Source: Liolophura sinensis (lineage: Eukaryota > Mollusca > Polyplacophora > Chitonida > Chitonidae). From it: a stretch of DNA of 64,000 nucleotides. This document shows positions 46,255-61,500 of this stretch, piece by piece (the stretch's first letter is position 1; every line of letters begins with the position of its first letter). The translations under genes were made by a program, and so were the position numbers. Below the pieces are notes generated by a model. It saw nothing but the letters and a program-made list of their open reading frames with translations, was not told the DNA's origin and did not search any database. The stretch is from assembly GCF_032854445.1 (NCBI RefSeq), contig NC_088295.1:88706644-88770643 (forward strand). Direction: 5' to 3'.

Positions 46255-46539
46255 ATGGGGAACGAAAAGCAGTCTTCGCCTCGTCGCAAAACTGTTCAAG
46301 ACGAAACCCTGGTAGTGAAGTTGATCCAACAGTACTTCAAGTATGCAGGGCTGGTCTTGTTGATATGGCTAGTCGGATATTTTAACTTCAGCGTAAGCTG
46401 GCTGCTACTCGGCCTTGTTGTCTATGTGTGGAAAGTGAAATACCTGAGGCACAAGGAAATGAGAGTGCAAGTGGCACAAGAAACCGCAAAAGATGAGAGA
46501 GCTGCTATTTTAGCAAGGATGGATGATCTACCATCATGG
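46255..46539 (+). CDS. ESYT2: E-Syt exon 1: start and membrane hairpin
   Basis: ATG at 46255 follows an in-frame TGA at 46240. Encodes MGNEKQSSPRRKTVQDET, then LVLLIWLVGYFNFSVSWLLL and GLVVYVWKVKYL, a hairpin-like membrane anchor, then a charged stretch ending ILARMDDLPSW. Donor CATGG|GTAAGG. Confidence 0.95.
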
Positions 46540-49500
46540 GTAAGGCGTTATCATTACTCGCTGTAATTATCCTAAAAAAGGTGCCACACCCACTCCAAAC
46601 GTGTATTGGTTCCGTAATGTGAGTTTAAAATATTTAATTATATATATTTTAATATTATCACAACGTGTAATTTGTATAAAAAAGAGAAACAAACCATTTT
46701 TGTGCTGGTTATTAGGCAGTAATTGCTTGTCGTTGTTTTGGTGCTGCATTATAAATCATTTTAGTTGAAGTTCCACACTTACTTTCATTGAATGGAAACC
46801 CATGTGTTTAACATTTTTTGGATCAGTGCAAAGTATATTCAGTAAATGAAAACAAAACAACAGTTTGCCCTCAGTTATTTGCAAACTTTGAATATGAATT
46901 ATGTATCAAAGTACCAATGTCAGTGTTGAAACTTGAATAGTGCAAACATTCCTTCAGCATTTTGACTTCTGAAAACTGACTGTACACCCAAATGGAGTAA
47001 AATACCTTGGGTTAATTTGCTTTGGGTGAGAAAGGCCTAAAATTCTAAATTGGGTCATTTTGTGTCAAATTACCCCCCCCCCCCCAATTTTTTTTTTGCA
47101 GTGACTGCCTTAAATTATTTTGAAACAATTCTTACACATACCTTAGCATCTATGAGGAAGGCTTTCCAAGTTAAAGCTCCAATTTCTAAGTGGTTTTTGA
47201 GATACAGCCCTTCAAAAACACCATGCACTGTTCATTTTCAACAGGTTGAAAACACTTGTTTGCTCTGGAAACATTTATAGATGACTGTAATTTCCTATTC
47301 AAGGGGACTAGGTGTCTGGAAATCCACCTACCCAGGCTTTCAGAATATGACCTCAGAAAAGGAATGTATTCAGTACTATTGAGATAATAGCCCTTAAACA
47401 TCACACTTTGATTAAGGCTTCTATTAAATTTCGTATTTTCAGTGAGCTGCTATAGGTCAGGTGAAATATATAGAAGATCTTTATTAAATGGTTAACATTA
47501 TTTAGATGCATGTACATGGTCATTTGCACAAGAAAGCTTGACCACTTCAGAGCTTTATCTTTGATGTACTTGGTGTCTGAACTATGCTCCAGGACAAGCG
47601 ACTCTACAGTTTACCCCTTCTTTATCTTAACAGCTCAGCATGTTGACAGTTAAGACAGCTCTTTAAAATTTTTCTCACATCAAGATACACCTCTTCGCCA
47701 ACTATGGAAGAAAATTCAATGATTGTCCTACTGAAATTAAATTTTGAAAAACCCACCATCTGACATATGTTTTATGATCATTTCTGTACAGTATATATTG
47801 AACATGTATATGTATATATGAAATTTTACCACAAGACAGCAACAATGTTATTATAATGTCAGTACCCTTTATAGTTACCTGTAACCCATGCTAGACTTCA
47901 AGGTAAACATTATTTACACAGAAGTTTAAGAGCAGCAAGAGCCAATTGAACCATATCTACCAACTATACTTTACAACTGTTTCCAAGAAGTATTGATTAC
48001 ATTTTGCACTGATGGTAAGACTGAAATACGGAGAGTTTCAGCAGACACAGCTTCAGCTTAGTTTGTGCGGATTACAAGCATGACAGATGCATGTACATGC
48101 ATGTGTGATGTTATAAATGGTGCAGAACTGTGCTGTTGAGACACAAAATTTGTTTGATCTCATGCAACCATTTCAGTGTCAATGAGTAAAGATTAATGTT
48201 GAGCTCCAGTGAAACTTGTCATCTGAGTAATTAGCTAGTGTTCCAGCTGTAACAGATAATGATGCAAGGCAGTACCCACTGTCTGAGAATGAGTAGGAGA
48301 GAATGCTAGATTACCAGATTTTCTTCCTAAATATATACAGTAGTGAGCCATCCTACAAATAATCTGAGAAAAGTGGTTGACTGAAAGGTTCTGTTTTGCT
48401 CCAGGAATTGATGTGTTATAAATAACTTTCTAAGAGCACTGAAATGTGAGCTGTAAAACACATGTACACAAATGTATTTGTCACTTTTGATTGTAAAAAG
48501 TACTTTGATCCATTAATGTTTTTTATTTGTTTCCTGAAAGCAAGACAGCTAGTTTAATAGAATAATTTTGACAGTTTACTTCACTGTTGCATTTTAGCGA
48601 ATGTAGCGAATTGTAATAATGCTGTGTATAATGTGTGTACTTTTGAAGAAATGACATATTCCTTTGGAACCCAACATGTGATATCTACTGTCTGGCCAAG
48701 GTAGTGTTTGATTCTGTGATAGTTTCATGAAATATACAAAAACATCCTGGTTTTAACCTAATTATTCAACAACACAGTCACTGCACCACTCACATCACAA
48801 AGTCAAGCTACATGTATGCTTAAGACAGCGTACAATGTGAGATAGTGTTTGATGAAACTTTCTGCATGTTAATCTTACAGGTACCATCGGCTGAAACTGT
48901 TATGGGAACCCAAGCAATGAATCAGTACAGCATGTGTACTGAGCACTTTAATACTGTAATTAATGAACTTACTCATATTGTAATAACATTGTTGCTGTCA
49001 AGTGTTAAATTTTAAAATGTATAGGTACATTTTCAGTTTATAATATACAGAAATGATCATAAAACATATGTCTGGTGGTTAGCTTTTCAAAAAACTAATT
49101 TCAATAGAAGGAGTTGAGAACAACTCTTAAATATTATTCCATATGTGGCTAAGAGGTGTATCTTGATGTGAGAAAAAAATTCAAAGAGCTGTCAAACTGT
49201 CAGCGTGGTGAGCTGTTAAATTGTAGAGTCGTTTGTCCTGGAGCATACATGTAATTCAGACACCAAGCACATCGAAGATAAAGCTCTGAAGTGGTCAAGC
49301 TTTCTTGTGCAAATGACCATGTAACTAAATAATATTAACCAGGTAATACAGATCTTCTATACATTTCACCTGACCTATAGCAGCTCACTGAAAATACGAA
49401 ATTTTATAAAAAGCATTAATCAAAGTGTGATGTTTAAGGGCTATTATTTCAATAGTATTGAATATATTCCTTTTCTGAGTAGGAAAACCCCAGTAGATGG

Positions 49501-52500
49501 ATTTTCCTTGAATAGGAAATTACAGTCATCTATAAATGCTTCCGAACAAACAATAGTTTTGTGCCTGTTGAAAATGAACAGTGCATGGCGTTTCTAAAGG
49601 GCCATACCTCAAAAACCACTTAGAATTTGGAGCTATGACTTGAAAAACCTCCCTCATATATGCTAAGGTATGTTAAGGAATTAGTTTAAATTTCGATAAT
49701 TTTTTCTCCAAAAATCTGCATCATTGTCTCCAATCATGAACCTCCAGCAAGTGTTTTTTTTAATCTAAAAGAGTCAAAAAAGAAATTAAATTACTTGTCC
49801 ACATGTACCTTATCTATGATGAGTTAATTTTCGTTTTTTGAATTGAATTGGGGTAGTACTCACTTTTTTCACATTGGAGATCAGTCTTATGTGTGGAAGA
49901 AACCAGAATGCCAGAAGTAATATGAAGTTATGGGTGACATTGTATTCCACAACCTCATTGGTAAAAGGCCTGACATTTGCAGTGAGCTAACACTTTAGCC
50001 AAATGAGCCAGTTAGAGCCCCTGAAGTCAAGTTTACTAAGAGTAAACAGCTTTCTCCAAAAAAAATAAATAAATAAATAAAAAAAAAATTTCTTCAAACT
50101 TTGGGCTCAGTAGCATAAAACCACAAGAGGCAACACAAGTAAATATCTGCAGGCAACGAAGAGAATAACATTTGAAACTTAAATTGTGAGAAGACCTGCT
50201 TTTTGGAAGATTTCAACTCAACCCCTGGGACATTTTAATATTGCTTCAGATTTTAATAATACATGTACATATGTCGCAAATTTAATATGTCACCAGCTGT
50301 TGTTAATAATATCACATATTGCTTTTAATGGTCAGAATTCACTAATATGTGTACTTTTTGCACAACGATTTGGTGTCGTGGAAAAGAGCAAAAAAAAATA
50401 TGTATATCAGACATTCCTACTTATCCGTGTGTAAACAAATCAAGCAAGAAATCAATATTCTCTGCATGCCACATGCATTCATGTTTTCACTGAAGAGCGA
50501 GCACTGGACATATAAAGTGTATATTGTATAAACATTGATTGAAATCGGATGGTTGGGCCTCCAGCAGGACATGGGCCTGCAGCAGGTTATGGGCCTTCTG
50601 CACATTGGATGGTGCAGTATTTTCAGACTGGGGTGCAAGCTGTTTCATTCTCTAATGGAGTTTTCCTGTTTCGTCAGAAGTTTTAGCCACTTGACTGGAC
50701 ACATGAAACCTGTATTATTCTGATCTGTATATATATACATGTATATAATCCACTGTCTGTGAACATATGCCTCAAACCTACAGTGTTTGTATTTGCACTG
50801 TGCAAAATGTAGAGCATAGGAACACCCCCATTATATCCACATAATACACATGTACTGTACATGAAATACATGCATAGAATAATAACAATGTGTTTACCAA
50901 CTGAAAGCATTTGTGTATGAAAAATAACATCTAAATATCTTTTTAAAGAATAATAAATGTCAGTCACACATTTAGTGTGAGAAAGATACTTAGAATCGTA
51001 TGGGTTCCTCTAGACGTGTGCTAAACATTATTAGCCTTCACATGAGCCGCCATCTGTGATATCCATGTGTAACATACAGGCTACTTGTGCTGGTACAAAA
51101 TAATACATCCACTTCAAGAGACAAACATTTTTGGTGTTTAACAATATTTAGTCATATTTAGTCAGATTTCCAGTACGCACAAATTTAAAACTTTGACTTG
51201 AGTCAAACCTCAGTAAGTTTTGTCCAATATTATTTTTGTTTAAAGAACAGTGAGGGGCCTCTTTCACAAATTTGTTAGGTCGTATTTCTTGTAACTTTTT
51301 TCATGGAAAACAACTAGTTTCTAGTGCCATAAGGTGACATTATTTACAAGAAAAGTTACGAAAAATTGATTTATCTTAAAGTTATGTGAATGTCTACCCT
51401 GGGATGGATGATGAGGCTGTAATGTTTGATAGTGCATCAGTCACACAAAACTATATCCATTTTAAGCTTGGTGAATCTACTCAACTGAGTGAACCGGTGA
51501 ACTGCAGGAGAAGGCAAACATATTGTGGAATGCTGTTAACTGCATGTGCATGGTTTTTACACCTGTTTGTGACCAATCTACTGCTACATCCTGCAGGGTT
51601 ACCTCCATCCATCTATAAATACACATGTACATGTATATTCTGTTGTGTAGAAATGTATTTGCACCAGTAGGTTAATAGGTCATCTGAGCAAAATGGATGA
51701 GCCAAGTAAATGGCACGCCATGAAGTATCTGTTTAGCGAGTTCTGTCCAGATCATACATTGTACGTAACATTTTCAATCGCAGTGTTCTCCATTCTGGCA
51801 AAGTTTTCACCTGACAATTTTTTATGTAATACTCCTGTGCATAGTGTAAAATAATAGTCAGATAAGTAAATAAATGCAGCTATGGGCATTTCTTTGCGTG
51901 TTTCTATAAATGCCTTGTTGATGACAAGGGCAAGAGGGATTATTATAAATGTTTATTATTTAACATATGACACAAAACACAAGTATGATATCAGTGCTCC
52001 AAAAGCACAAAAAAATCAACTTTATTCTTATATAGCCATAAGAAAAATCTAGTATTTTAATACAACATTGTGACCACACATCCAGCCCAGTTGGATTTTA
52101 GAAATGCTACCTTTGTAAAAGGACAGACACTGTTATTTAAGAACACATGTTGAATCCGTGGGATGGTTCTTACTGGTAAAGTGCTAAAGTGTGCTCTTAT
52201 TGTATACCCTGAGCTGAGGATCCATATTGGAATCCATCTCTGGCTCACATGGATGAAATTTTGTCACTGGCACTTGGGAATATTGACCATATTTAACTTT
52301 TATCTTTCCAGGTTATCTTTCCGGATGTTGAGAGAGCAGAGTGGATGAACAAGGTGAGTATCTGGGGAAATAAGGTGATCACGCTTCACCTGCTGCAGGA
52401 TATATTTTTGTACATGTACATGTAAGTGTTCAAAAAAAGTGTTTATATCCATCAATGAAGCATCCAACCCTAAAGTTTGCTTTTTTATATTTGTGATGCT

Positions 52501-55500
52501 GCATAGCCAAAATAATGCAGTTCAAAGTATGTAAAATCTCGTACTTGAGAAAATCAAAAGCACCAGCATGTCATCAGTTTTATTCAGATGTTAATTCTGC
52601 CTGTAACTCGAGCGCACAGCTATGGACTAATGCTGACTGAATCAACTTGCATGACATCAGAATCTTCAGTTTCCTTGTCACCAGCCACCCACTCATCATC
52701 TCACCTGTACACCCATGTCCGAAAACATTGAGGTGGCTGACTGGTTAGAGTGTACTGCTCAATCGTAGGAGCCCTAGGTTCAACTCTGTCAATCATCAAT
52801 CCATTTAACCACCCACCCACCTGTACCCGTCAGGCCCTGGGTTCAACCCTCTCAGTCATCACCCCACCACCCATTTAGTTATCAACCACCCACTTGTTTT
52901 GAAACCAATGCAGTCGCTGTGAGCTCAAATCCAGCTCATGCTGGCTTCCTCTCCGGTCATATGTGGGAAGGTTTGCCAACAACCTGCAGATGGTCGTGGG
53001 TTTCCTCCAGGCTCTGCCAGGTTTCCTCCCACCATAACGCTGGCCGCCCTCGTATATATGAAATATTCTTGAGTATGGCATAAAACGGCAATCAAATAAA
53101 TAAAATAAATAAATAATGTACAAGTCCATGCTGATTAAGAACGTCTGGGTGGCACAGTGAAAGGAGCGTGGTGCCTTGAATGTGGTGTATCTGGTGTACA
53201 CTCTCATGTTGGGACACACCTGATTATAGAATCAGTAACATTTGTGCCTTGAATGTGGTGTATCTGGGGTAAAGTCTCAAGTTGAGAGACACCTGATTAT
53301 AGAATCAGTAACATTTGTGCCTTGAATGTGGTGTATCTGGGGTAAAGTCTCAAGTTGAGACACACCTGATTTTAAAATCGGTAACATTTGTGCCTTGAAT
53401 ATGGTGTATCTGGTGTAAAGTCTCAAGTTGAGACACACCTGGTTTTAAAATCGGTAACATTTGTGCCTTGAATATGGTGTATCTGGTGTACACTCTCAAG
53501 TTGAGAGACACCTGATCATAGAATCAGTAACATTTGTGCCTTGAATATGGTGTATCTGGTGTACACTCTCAAGTTGAGATGCACCTGATTATAGAATCAG
53601 TAACATTGGTGCCTTGAATATGGTGTATCTGGGGTAAAGTCTCAAGTTGAGAGACACCTGATTATAGAATCAGTAACATTTGTGCCTTGAATGTGGTGTA
53701 TCTGGTGTAAAGTCTCAAGTTGAGACACACCTGATTATAGAATATGGTAACATTTGTGCCTTGAATGTGGTGTATCTGGTGTACACTCTCAAGTTGAGAC
53801 ACACCTGATTATAGAATACGGTAACATTTGTCCCTTGAATGTGGTGTATCTGGTGTAAAGTCTCAAGTTGAGACACACCTGATTTTAAAATCGGTAACAT
53901 TTGTGCCTTGAATATGGTGTATCTGGTGTAAAGTCTCAAGTTGAGACGCACCTGATTATAGAATACAGTAACATTTGTGCCTTGAATGTGGTGTATCTGG
54001 TGTACACTCTCAAGTTGAGACACACCTGATTATAGAATCAGTAACATTTGTGCCTTGAATGTGGTGTATCTGGTGTACACTCTCAAGTTGAGACACACCT
54101 GATTTTAAAATCGGTAACATTTGTGCCTTGAATATAGTGTATCTGGTGTAAAGTCTCAAGTTGAGACACACCTGATTATAGAATACGGTAACATTGGTGC
54201 CTTGAATGTGGTGTATCTGGTGTACACTCTCAAGTTGAGACACACCTGATTATAGAATACGGTAACATTTGTGCCTTGAATATGGTGTATCTGGTGTACA
54301 CTCTCAAGTTGAGACACACCTGATTATAGAATCGGTAACATTTGTGCCTTGAATATGGTGTATCTGGTGTACACTCTCAAGTTGAGATGCACCTGATTAT
54401 AGAATCAGTAACATTGGTGCCTTGAATATGGTGTATCTGGTGTAAAGTCTCAAGTTGAGACACACCTGATTATAGAATACGGTAACATTTGTGCCTTGAA
54501 TGTGGTGTATCTGGTGTACACTCTCAAGTTGAGACACACCTGATTATAGAATCGGTAACATTTGTGCCTTGAATATGGTGTATCTGGTGTACACTCTCAA
54601 GTTGAGACGCACCTGATCATAGAATACGGTAACATTTGTGCCTTGAATATGGTGTATCTGGTGTAAAGTCTCAAGTTGAGACACACCTGATCATAGAATA
54701 CGGTAACATTTGTGCCTTGAATATGGTGTATCTGGTGTACACTCTCAAGTTGAGACGCACCTGATTATAGAATACGGTAACATTTGTGCCTTGAATATGG
54801 TGTATCTGGTGTACACTCTCAAGTTGAGACACACCTGATCATAGAATACGGTAACATTTGTGCCTTGAATGTGGTGTATCTGGTGTACACTCTCAAGTTG
54901 AGACACACCTGATTTTAAAATCGGTAACATTTGTGCCTTGAATATGGTGTATCTGGTGTAAAGTCTCAAGTTGAGACGCACCTGATTATAGAATACGGTA
55001 ACATTGGTGCCTTGAATGTGGTGTATCTGGTGTACACTCTCAAGTTGAGACACACCTGATTATAGAATCAGTAACATTTGTGCCTTGAATGTGGTGTATC
55101 TGGTGTACACTCTCAAGTTGAGACACACCTGATTTTAAAATCGGTAACATTTGTGCCTTGAATATAGTGTATCTGGTGTAAAGTCTCAAGTTGAGACACA
55201 CCTGATTATAGAATACGGTAACATTGGTGCCTTGAATGTGGTGTATCTGGTGTACACTCTCAAGTTGAGACGCACCTGATTATAGAATACGGTAACATTT
55301 GTGCCTTGAATATGGTGTATCTGGTGTACACTCTCAAGTTGAGACACACCTGATTATAGAATCGGTAACATTTGTGCCTTGAATATGGTGTATCTGGTGT
55401 ACACTCTCAAGTTGAGACGCACCTGATTATAGAATCAGTAACATTGGTGCCTTGAATATGGTGTATCTGGTGTAAAGTCTCAAGTTGAGACACACCTGAT

Positions 55501-58500
55501 CATAGAATACGGTAACATTGGTGCCTTGAATGTGGTGTATCTGGTGTACACTCTCAAGTTGAGACACACCTGATCATAGAATCAGTAACATTTGTGCCTT
55601 GAATATGGTGTATCTGGTGTAAAGTCTCAAGTTGAGACACACCTGATCATAGAATACGGTAACATTTGTGCCTTGAATGTGGTGTATCTGGTGTACACTC
55701 TCAAGTTGAGATGCACCTGATTATAGAATACGGTAACATTTGTGCCTTGAATATGGTGTATCTGGTGTACACTCTCAAGTTGAGACACACCTGATTATAG
55801 AATCGGTAACATTTGTGCCTTGAATATGGTGTATCTGGTGTACACTCTCAAGTTGAGACACACCTGATCATAGAATACGGTAACATTTGTGCCTTGAATG
55901 TGGTGTATCTGGTGTACACTCTCAAGTTGAGACACACCTGATCATAGAATCAGTAACATTGGTGCCTTGAATATGGTGTATCTGGTGTAAAGTCTCAAGT
56001 TGAGACACACCTGATCATAGAATACGGTAACATTTGTGCCTTGAATATGGTGTATCTGGTGTAAAGTCTCAAGTTGAGACACACCTGATTATAGAATACG
56101 GTAACATTTGTGCCTTGAATATGGTGTATCTGGTGTACACTCTCAAGTTGAGACACACCTGATTATAGAATACGGTAACATTGGTGCCTTGAATATGGTG
56201 TATCTGGTGTACACTCTCAAGTTGAGACACACCTGATCATAGAATACGGTAACATTTGTGCCTTGAATGTGGTGTATCTGGTGTACACTCTCAAGTTGAG
56301 ACACACCTGATCATAGAATCAGTAACATTGGTGCCTTGAATATGGTGTATCTGGTGTAAAGTCGCAAGTTGAGACACACCTGATTATAGAATACGGTAAC
56401 ATTTGTGCCTTGAATATGGTGTATCTGGTGTAAAGACTCAAGTTGAGACACACCTGATTATAGAATACGGTAACATTGGTGCCTTGAATATGGTGTATCT
56501 GGTGTACACTCTCAAGTTGAGACACACCTGATTATAGAATACGGTAACATTTGTGCCTTGAATATGGTGTATCTGGTGTAAAGTCTCAAGTTGAGACACA
56601 CCTGATTATAGAATACGGTAACATTTGTGCCTTGAATATGGTGTATCTGGTGTACACTCTCAAGTTGAGACGCACCTGATTATAGAATACGGTAACATTG
56701 GTGCCTTGAATATGGTGTATCTGGTGTACACTCTCAAGTTGAGACACACCTGATTATAGAATCGGTAACATTGGTGCCTTGAATATGGTGTATCTGGTGT
56801 ACACTCTCAAGTTGAGACACACCTGATCATAGAATCAGTAACATTGGTGCCTTGAATATGGTGTATCTGGTGTACACTCTCAAGTTGAGGCACACCTGAT
56901 TATAGAATCGGTAACATTTGTGCCTTGAATATGGTGTATCGGGTGTAAAGACTCAAGTTGAGACACACCTGATTATAGAATACGGTAACATTTGTGCCTT
57001 GAATATGGTGTATCTGGTGTACACTCTCAAGTTGAGGCACACCTGATTATAGAATCGGTAACATTTGTGCCTTGAATATGGTGTATCTGGTGTAAAGTCT
57101 CAAGTTGAGACACACCTGATTATAGAATACGGTAACATTTGTGCCTTGAATATGGTGTATCTGGTGTACACTCTCAAGTTGAGACACACCTGATTATAGA
57201 ATCAGTAACATTGGTGCCTTGAATATGGTGTATCTGGTGTAAAGTCTCAAGTTGAGACACACCTGATTATAGAATACGGTAACATTCGTGCCTTGAATAT
57301 GGTGTATCTGGTGTACACTCTCAAGTTGAGACACACCTGATCATAGAATACGGTAACATTGGTGCCTTGAATATGGTGTATCTGGTGTACACTCTCAAGT
57401 TGAGACACACCTGATTATAGAATCAGTAACATTGGTGCCTTGAATATGGTGTATCTGGTGTACACTCTCAAGTTGAGACACACCTGATCATAGAATCAGT
57501 AACATTGGTGCCTTGAATATGGTGTATCTGGTGTACACTCTCAAGTTGAGGCACACCTGATTATAGAATCGGTAACATTGGTGCCTTGAATATGGTGTAT
57601 CTGGTGTAAAGACTCAAGTTGAGACACACCTGATTATAGAATCAGTAACATTGGTATCACCTCATTTCATGCTATGCCCAGTATTAGAGGAATACACCAC
57701 ATTCGTTAGTCTTGATGTATAAATGACTGAGTAGGGCATCGATGTGTCATGTGCAGCATGACATTTCAGTGAGACACGGTTATAAATGCTAGCATTGAGT
57801 CTCCTCGGTTACATGGACAACTTGCAAACACTGATTTGATTTGACGTTAAACCTCCAACAAACTACCTCCAATGACAAACAAACATTTGAATGCTTCTCC
57901 ATCAGATGATATCAGTATTGATTGACAAATTGTTGTCAGAATTCCAGAGATATCATCATGGAAAAGGTTTTGTTTGTCACTCAAGTTTGATGTTGTCAGT
58001 TGAGACTGATGCTGCCATCTATTTGCCCTACATTTGGAGTTATGCACCAGGTGCTTGGTGGAACCGCAGCAATCCACACTGAAACCAGATCCAGAGACCC
58101 TGTAAAATTACAGACACACTCCTACATGTATCTCCAGGGACTATAATATACTTGACAGTAGGATTCATTAGCCGTGTGGCAAACAGAGCATTTTTTACCA
58201 TGTGCATGTTCAGTTATTGCTTGACTTTAATGGAAATAGGACAGTGTTTTAATGTACATGTACTTTTCTGAGGCACCAATGCAACAAATCCTTAACCAGA
58301 CCTGTGTTTGTAGGTTTGCATGTTTGCAGCTGACTTTTGCTTTTTTTCAGCCCTAGTTGCAGCCGTATCTAGTATTTTATAGCCCAAGCCAAAGTTACAC
58401 TGTAGCCCAAAAATTATAGCCCATAATATTGTAGCCAAATTCTCTTGCATTACACTTCCGGCACTTTGAAGTACATGAATGGTTGGCAAATGCTCATCAA

Positions 58501-61500
58501 AACAAATTTGTTCTTTTCGATCAGGAATATGACATGTTTGCTAACAAAAGCAAACTTTTGCTCTGGATAAAATATATTCATATACATTTGCCAGACTGTA
58601 GAAAAGTATTGAATGTCATATAAAATATTCGCCAATTTCCCATAGTGTCAATCAAGTAGCAGCTGCAACTGTGTGCTTCATATATGCAAATGTATCTGTG
58701 TATTTCTTCAGCCCCTTGCTGCTCTGCGACCATTATTAAGTACCTGTGATCATGTGTGCCTGACTTCCATGACAAGATGCCAGCTTTGTGCTAACATCTC
58801 CCTGTGATCACGTGTGCCTGACTGGCATGTCAAGATGCCAGCTTTGTGCTAACATCTCCCTGTGATCATGTGTGCCAGACTGGCATGTCAAGATGCCAGC
58901 TTTGTGCTAACATCTCCCTGTGATCATGTGTGCCAGACTGGCATGTCAAAATGCCGGCTTTGTGCTAACATCTCCCTGTGATCATGTGTGCCTGGCTGGC
59001 ATGTCAAAATGCCGGCTTGGTGCTAACATCTCCTTGTGATCATGTGTGCCTGACTGGCATGACAAGATGCCAGCTTTGTGCTAACATCTCCCTATGATCA
59101 TGTGTGCCTGACTGGCATGACAAGATGCCGGCTTGGTGCTAACATCTCCTTGTGATCATGTGTGCCTGACTGGCATGACAAGATGCCGGCTTTATGCTAA
59201 CATCTCCCTGTGATCATGTGTGCCTGGCTGGCATGACAAAATGCCGGCTTTGTGCTAACATCTCCCTGTGATCATGTGTGCCAGACTGGCATGTCAAAAT
59301 GCCAGCTTTGTGCTAACATCTCCCTGTGATCATATGTGCCTGACTGGCATGTCAAGATGCCGGCTTTGTGCTAACATCTCCCTATGATCATGTGTGCCTG
59401 ACTGGCATGACAAAATGCCAGCTTTATGCTAACATCTCCTTGTGATCATGTGTGCCTGACTGGCATGACAAGATGCCGGCTTTATGCTAACATCTCCCTG
59501 TGATCATGTGTGCCTGGCTGGAATGACAAAATGCCAGCTTTGTGCTAACATCTCCCTGTGATCATGTGCGCCAGACTGGCATGTCAAGATGCCGGCTTTG
59601 TGCTAACATCTCCCTGTGATCATGTGTGCCAGACTGACATGTCAAGATGCCAGCTTTGTGCTAACATCTCCCTGTGATCATTTGTGCCTGGCTGGCATGT
59701 CAAGATGCCAGCTTTGTGCTAACATCTCCCTGTGATCATGTGTGCCTGACTGGCATGTCAATATGCCGTCTTTATGCTAACATCTCCCTGTGTCATGTGT
59801 GCCTGGCTGGCATGACAAAATGCCAGCTTTATGCTAACATCTCCCTATGATCATGTGTGCCTGACTGGCATGTCAAGATGCCAGCTTTGTGCTAACATCT
59901 CCCTATGATCATGTGTGCCTGACTGGCATGTCAAAATGCCGGCTTTGTGCTAACATCTCCCTGTGATCATGTGTGCCTGACTGGCATGACAAGATGCCGG
60001 CTTTGTGCTAGCATCTCCCTAATAGTATGGCCAACTCTACCCACTAGTGTCATGTTACACTGCCAGACCCCACCCTACATGATCACTTCCCTCTGCTGCT
60101 CATTCACTCTGACAACTCCCACATTTCAGGAAATACCTACCTCTATCACTAGTGTGAGATGATTTCAGCAAATTTCAAAGTAGTCAACTGGCAATGCGTT
60201 CCTGATGTACATGTACCGTTATAGACATGCAGGTACATGTGAGCTTGTTTGCAGGATAATGTGTTCAAATTATGGCCACATAAAGCAGTATTTATTGATA
60301 CATTGATTAATTTAGCCATTGTATTGTGAGGATAGCTTAATGCCATATGTGAGCACCTAGGTGGTGTCAGAGATCTGAAGGGTTGTTGTCAGGACGACCC
60401 CAGCACCATAGCTGATCCTGTGGTGATGTGTTTAAGTGATTGTCAAATTACAATCTACATGAACATGCAGCGCTGTAATTTGTAAAGGCATGTAATTTAT
60501 AAGATAACCTTCATATTTGTAAAGAGTGTCAGATAACATGTGTGCAATCTTATACCTGTGGTACCTAACAACTAGAGACTTATTGTCAGAATGAACTCTT
60601 CAACATGTACGATCCATATGCTACCCACAGCCCAGGTTACCTCAGCCCAGCTAGGTCAAACACCTACATTAATCATGACAGACTGTCTCGGTCTTCATTT
60701 AGGTCATGTTACCCTACCCTACCATGACAATAGTGGGTGGTGGAAATGCCTTGTGCATAGTGCATGGTTCTGTAACAATACATCATAGACATGTAACCTC
60801 AGTGTGCTGTGTTTAACTCCCACAGTGTGTGGTTGACTGGTAAATACCCGTATATGCTGAATACTACAGACATGGACCACATTACCTGTCTTGTCATCTG
60901 TAGTTACTAGTGTCCATTTGCGCTGACAAAAAATATTGTATATTTTAACAAAAGCACAACAAACTGAACGAAAAAAATGTAAACGGATGAGGGCAGTGTG
61001 TAATGGATGTGCTATTTTAAATCAGTTTGGTGTGCTTTGTGTTACCTATCAGTGTGCTGTGTGTTACATATCAGTGTGCTGTGTGTTACATATCAGTGTG
61101 CTGTGTGTTACCTATCAGTGTGCTGTGTGTTACATTTCAGTGTGTTACATATCAGTGTGTTACATATCAGTGTGCTATGTGTTCCATATCAGTGTGCTGC
61201 ATGTTACATGTCAGTGTGCTGCATCTTACACATCATTGTGGTCTGTGTTACACATCAATGTGCTCTGTTACATATCTGTGCTCTGTGTACGTATCAGTGT
61301 GCTGTGTGCTACAGATCTTTGTGCTGTGTTACCTATCAGTGTGCTGTGTGTTACATATCAGTGTGCTGTGAGTTACATATCAGTGTGTTACATTTCAGTG
61401 TGCTGTGTGTTCCATATCAGTGTGCCGCATGTTACATGTCAGTGTGCTGCATGTTACACATTGTGGTCTGTGTTACACATCAGTGTGCTCTGTGTTACAT

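Noticed and set aside
53715-56525. Repeated minus-strand frames starting MSQLESVHQIHH
   Set aside because: Artefacts of the 73-base satellite; the frame rotates with each unit.
58741-60022. CRISPR-like regular repeats
   Set aside because: The units are contiguous tandem repeats with no unique spacers, in an animal intron.
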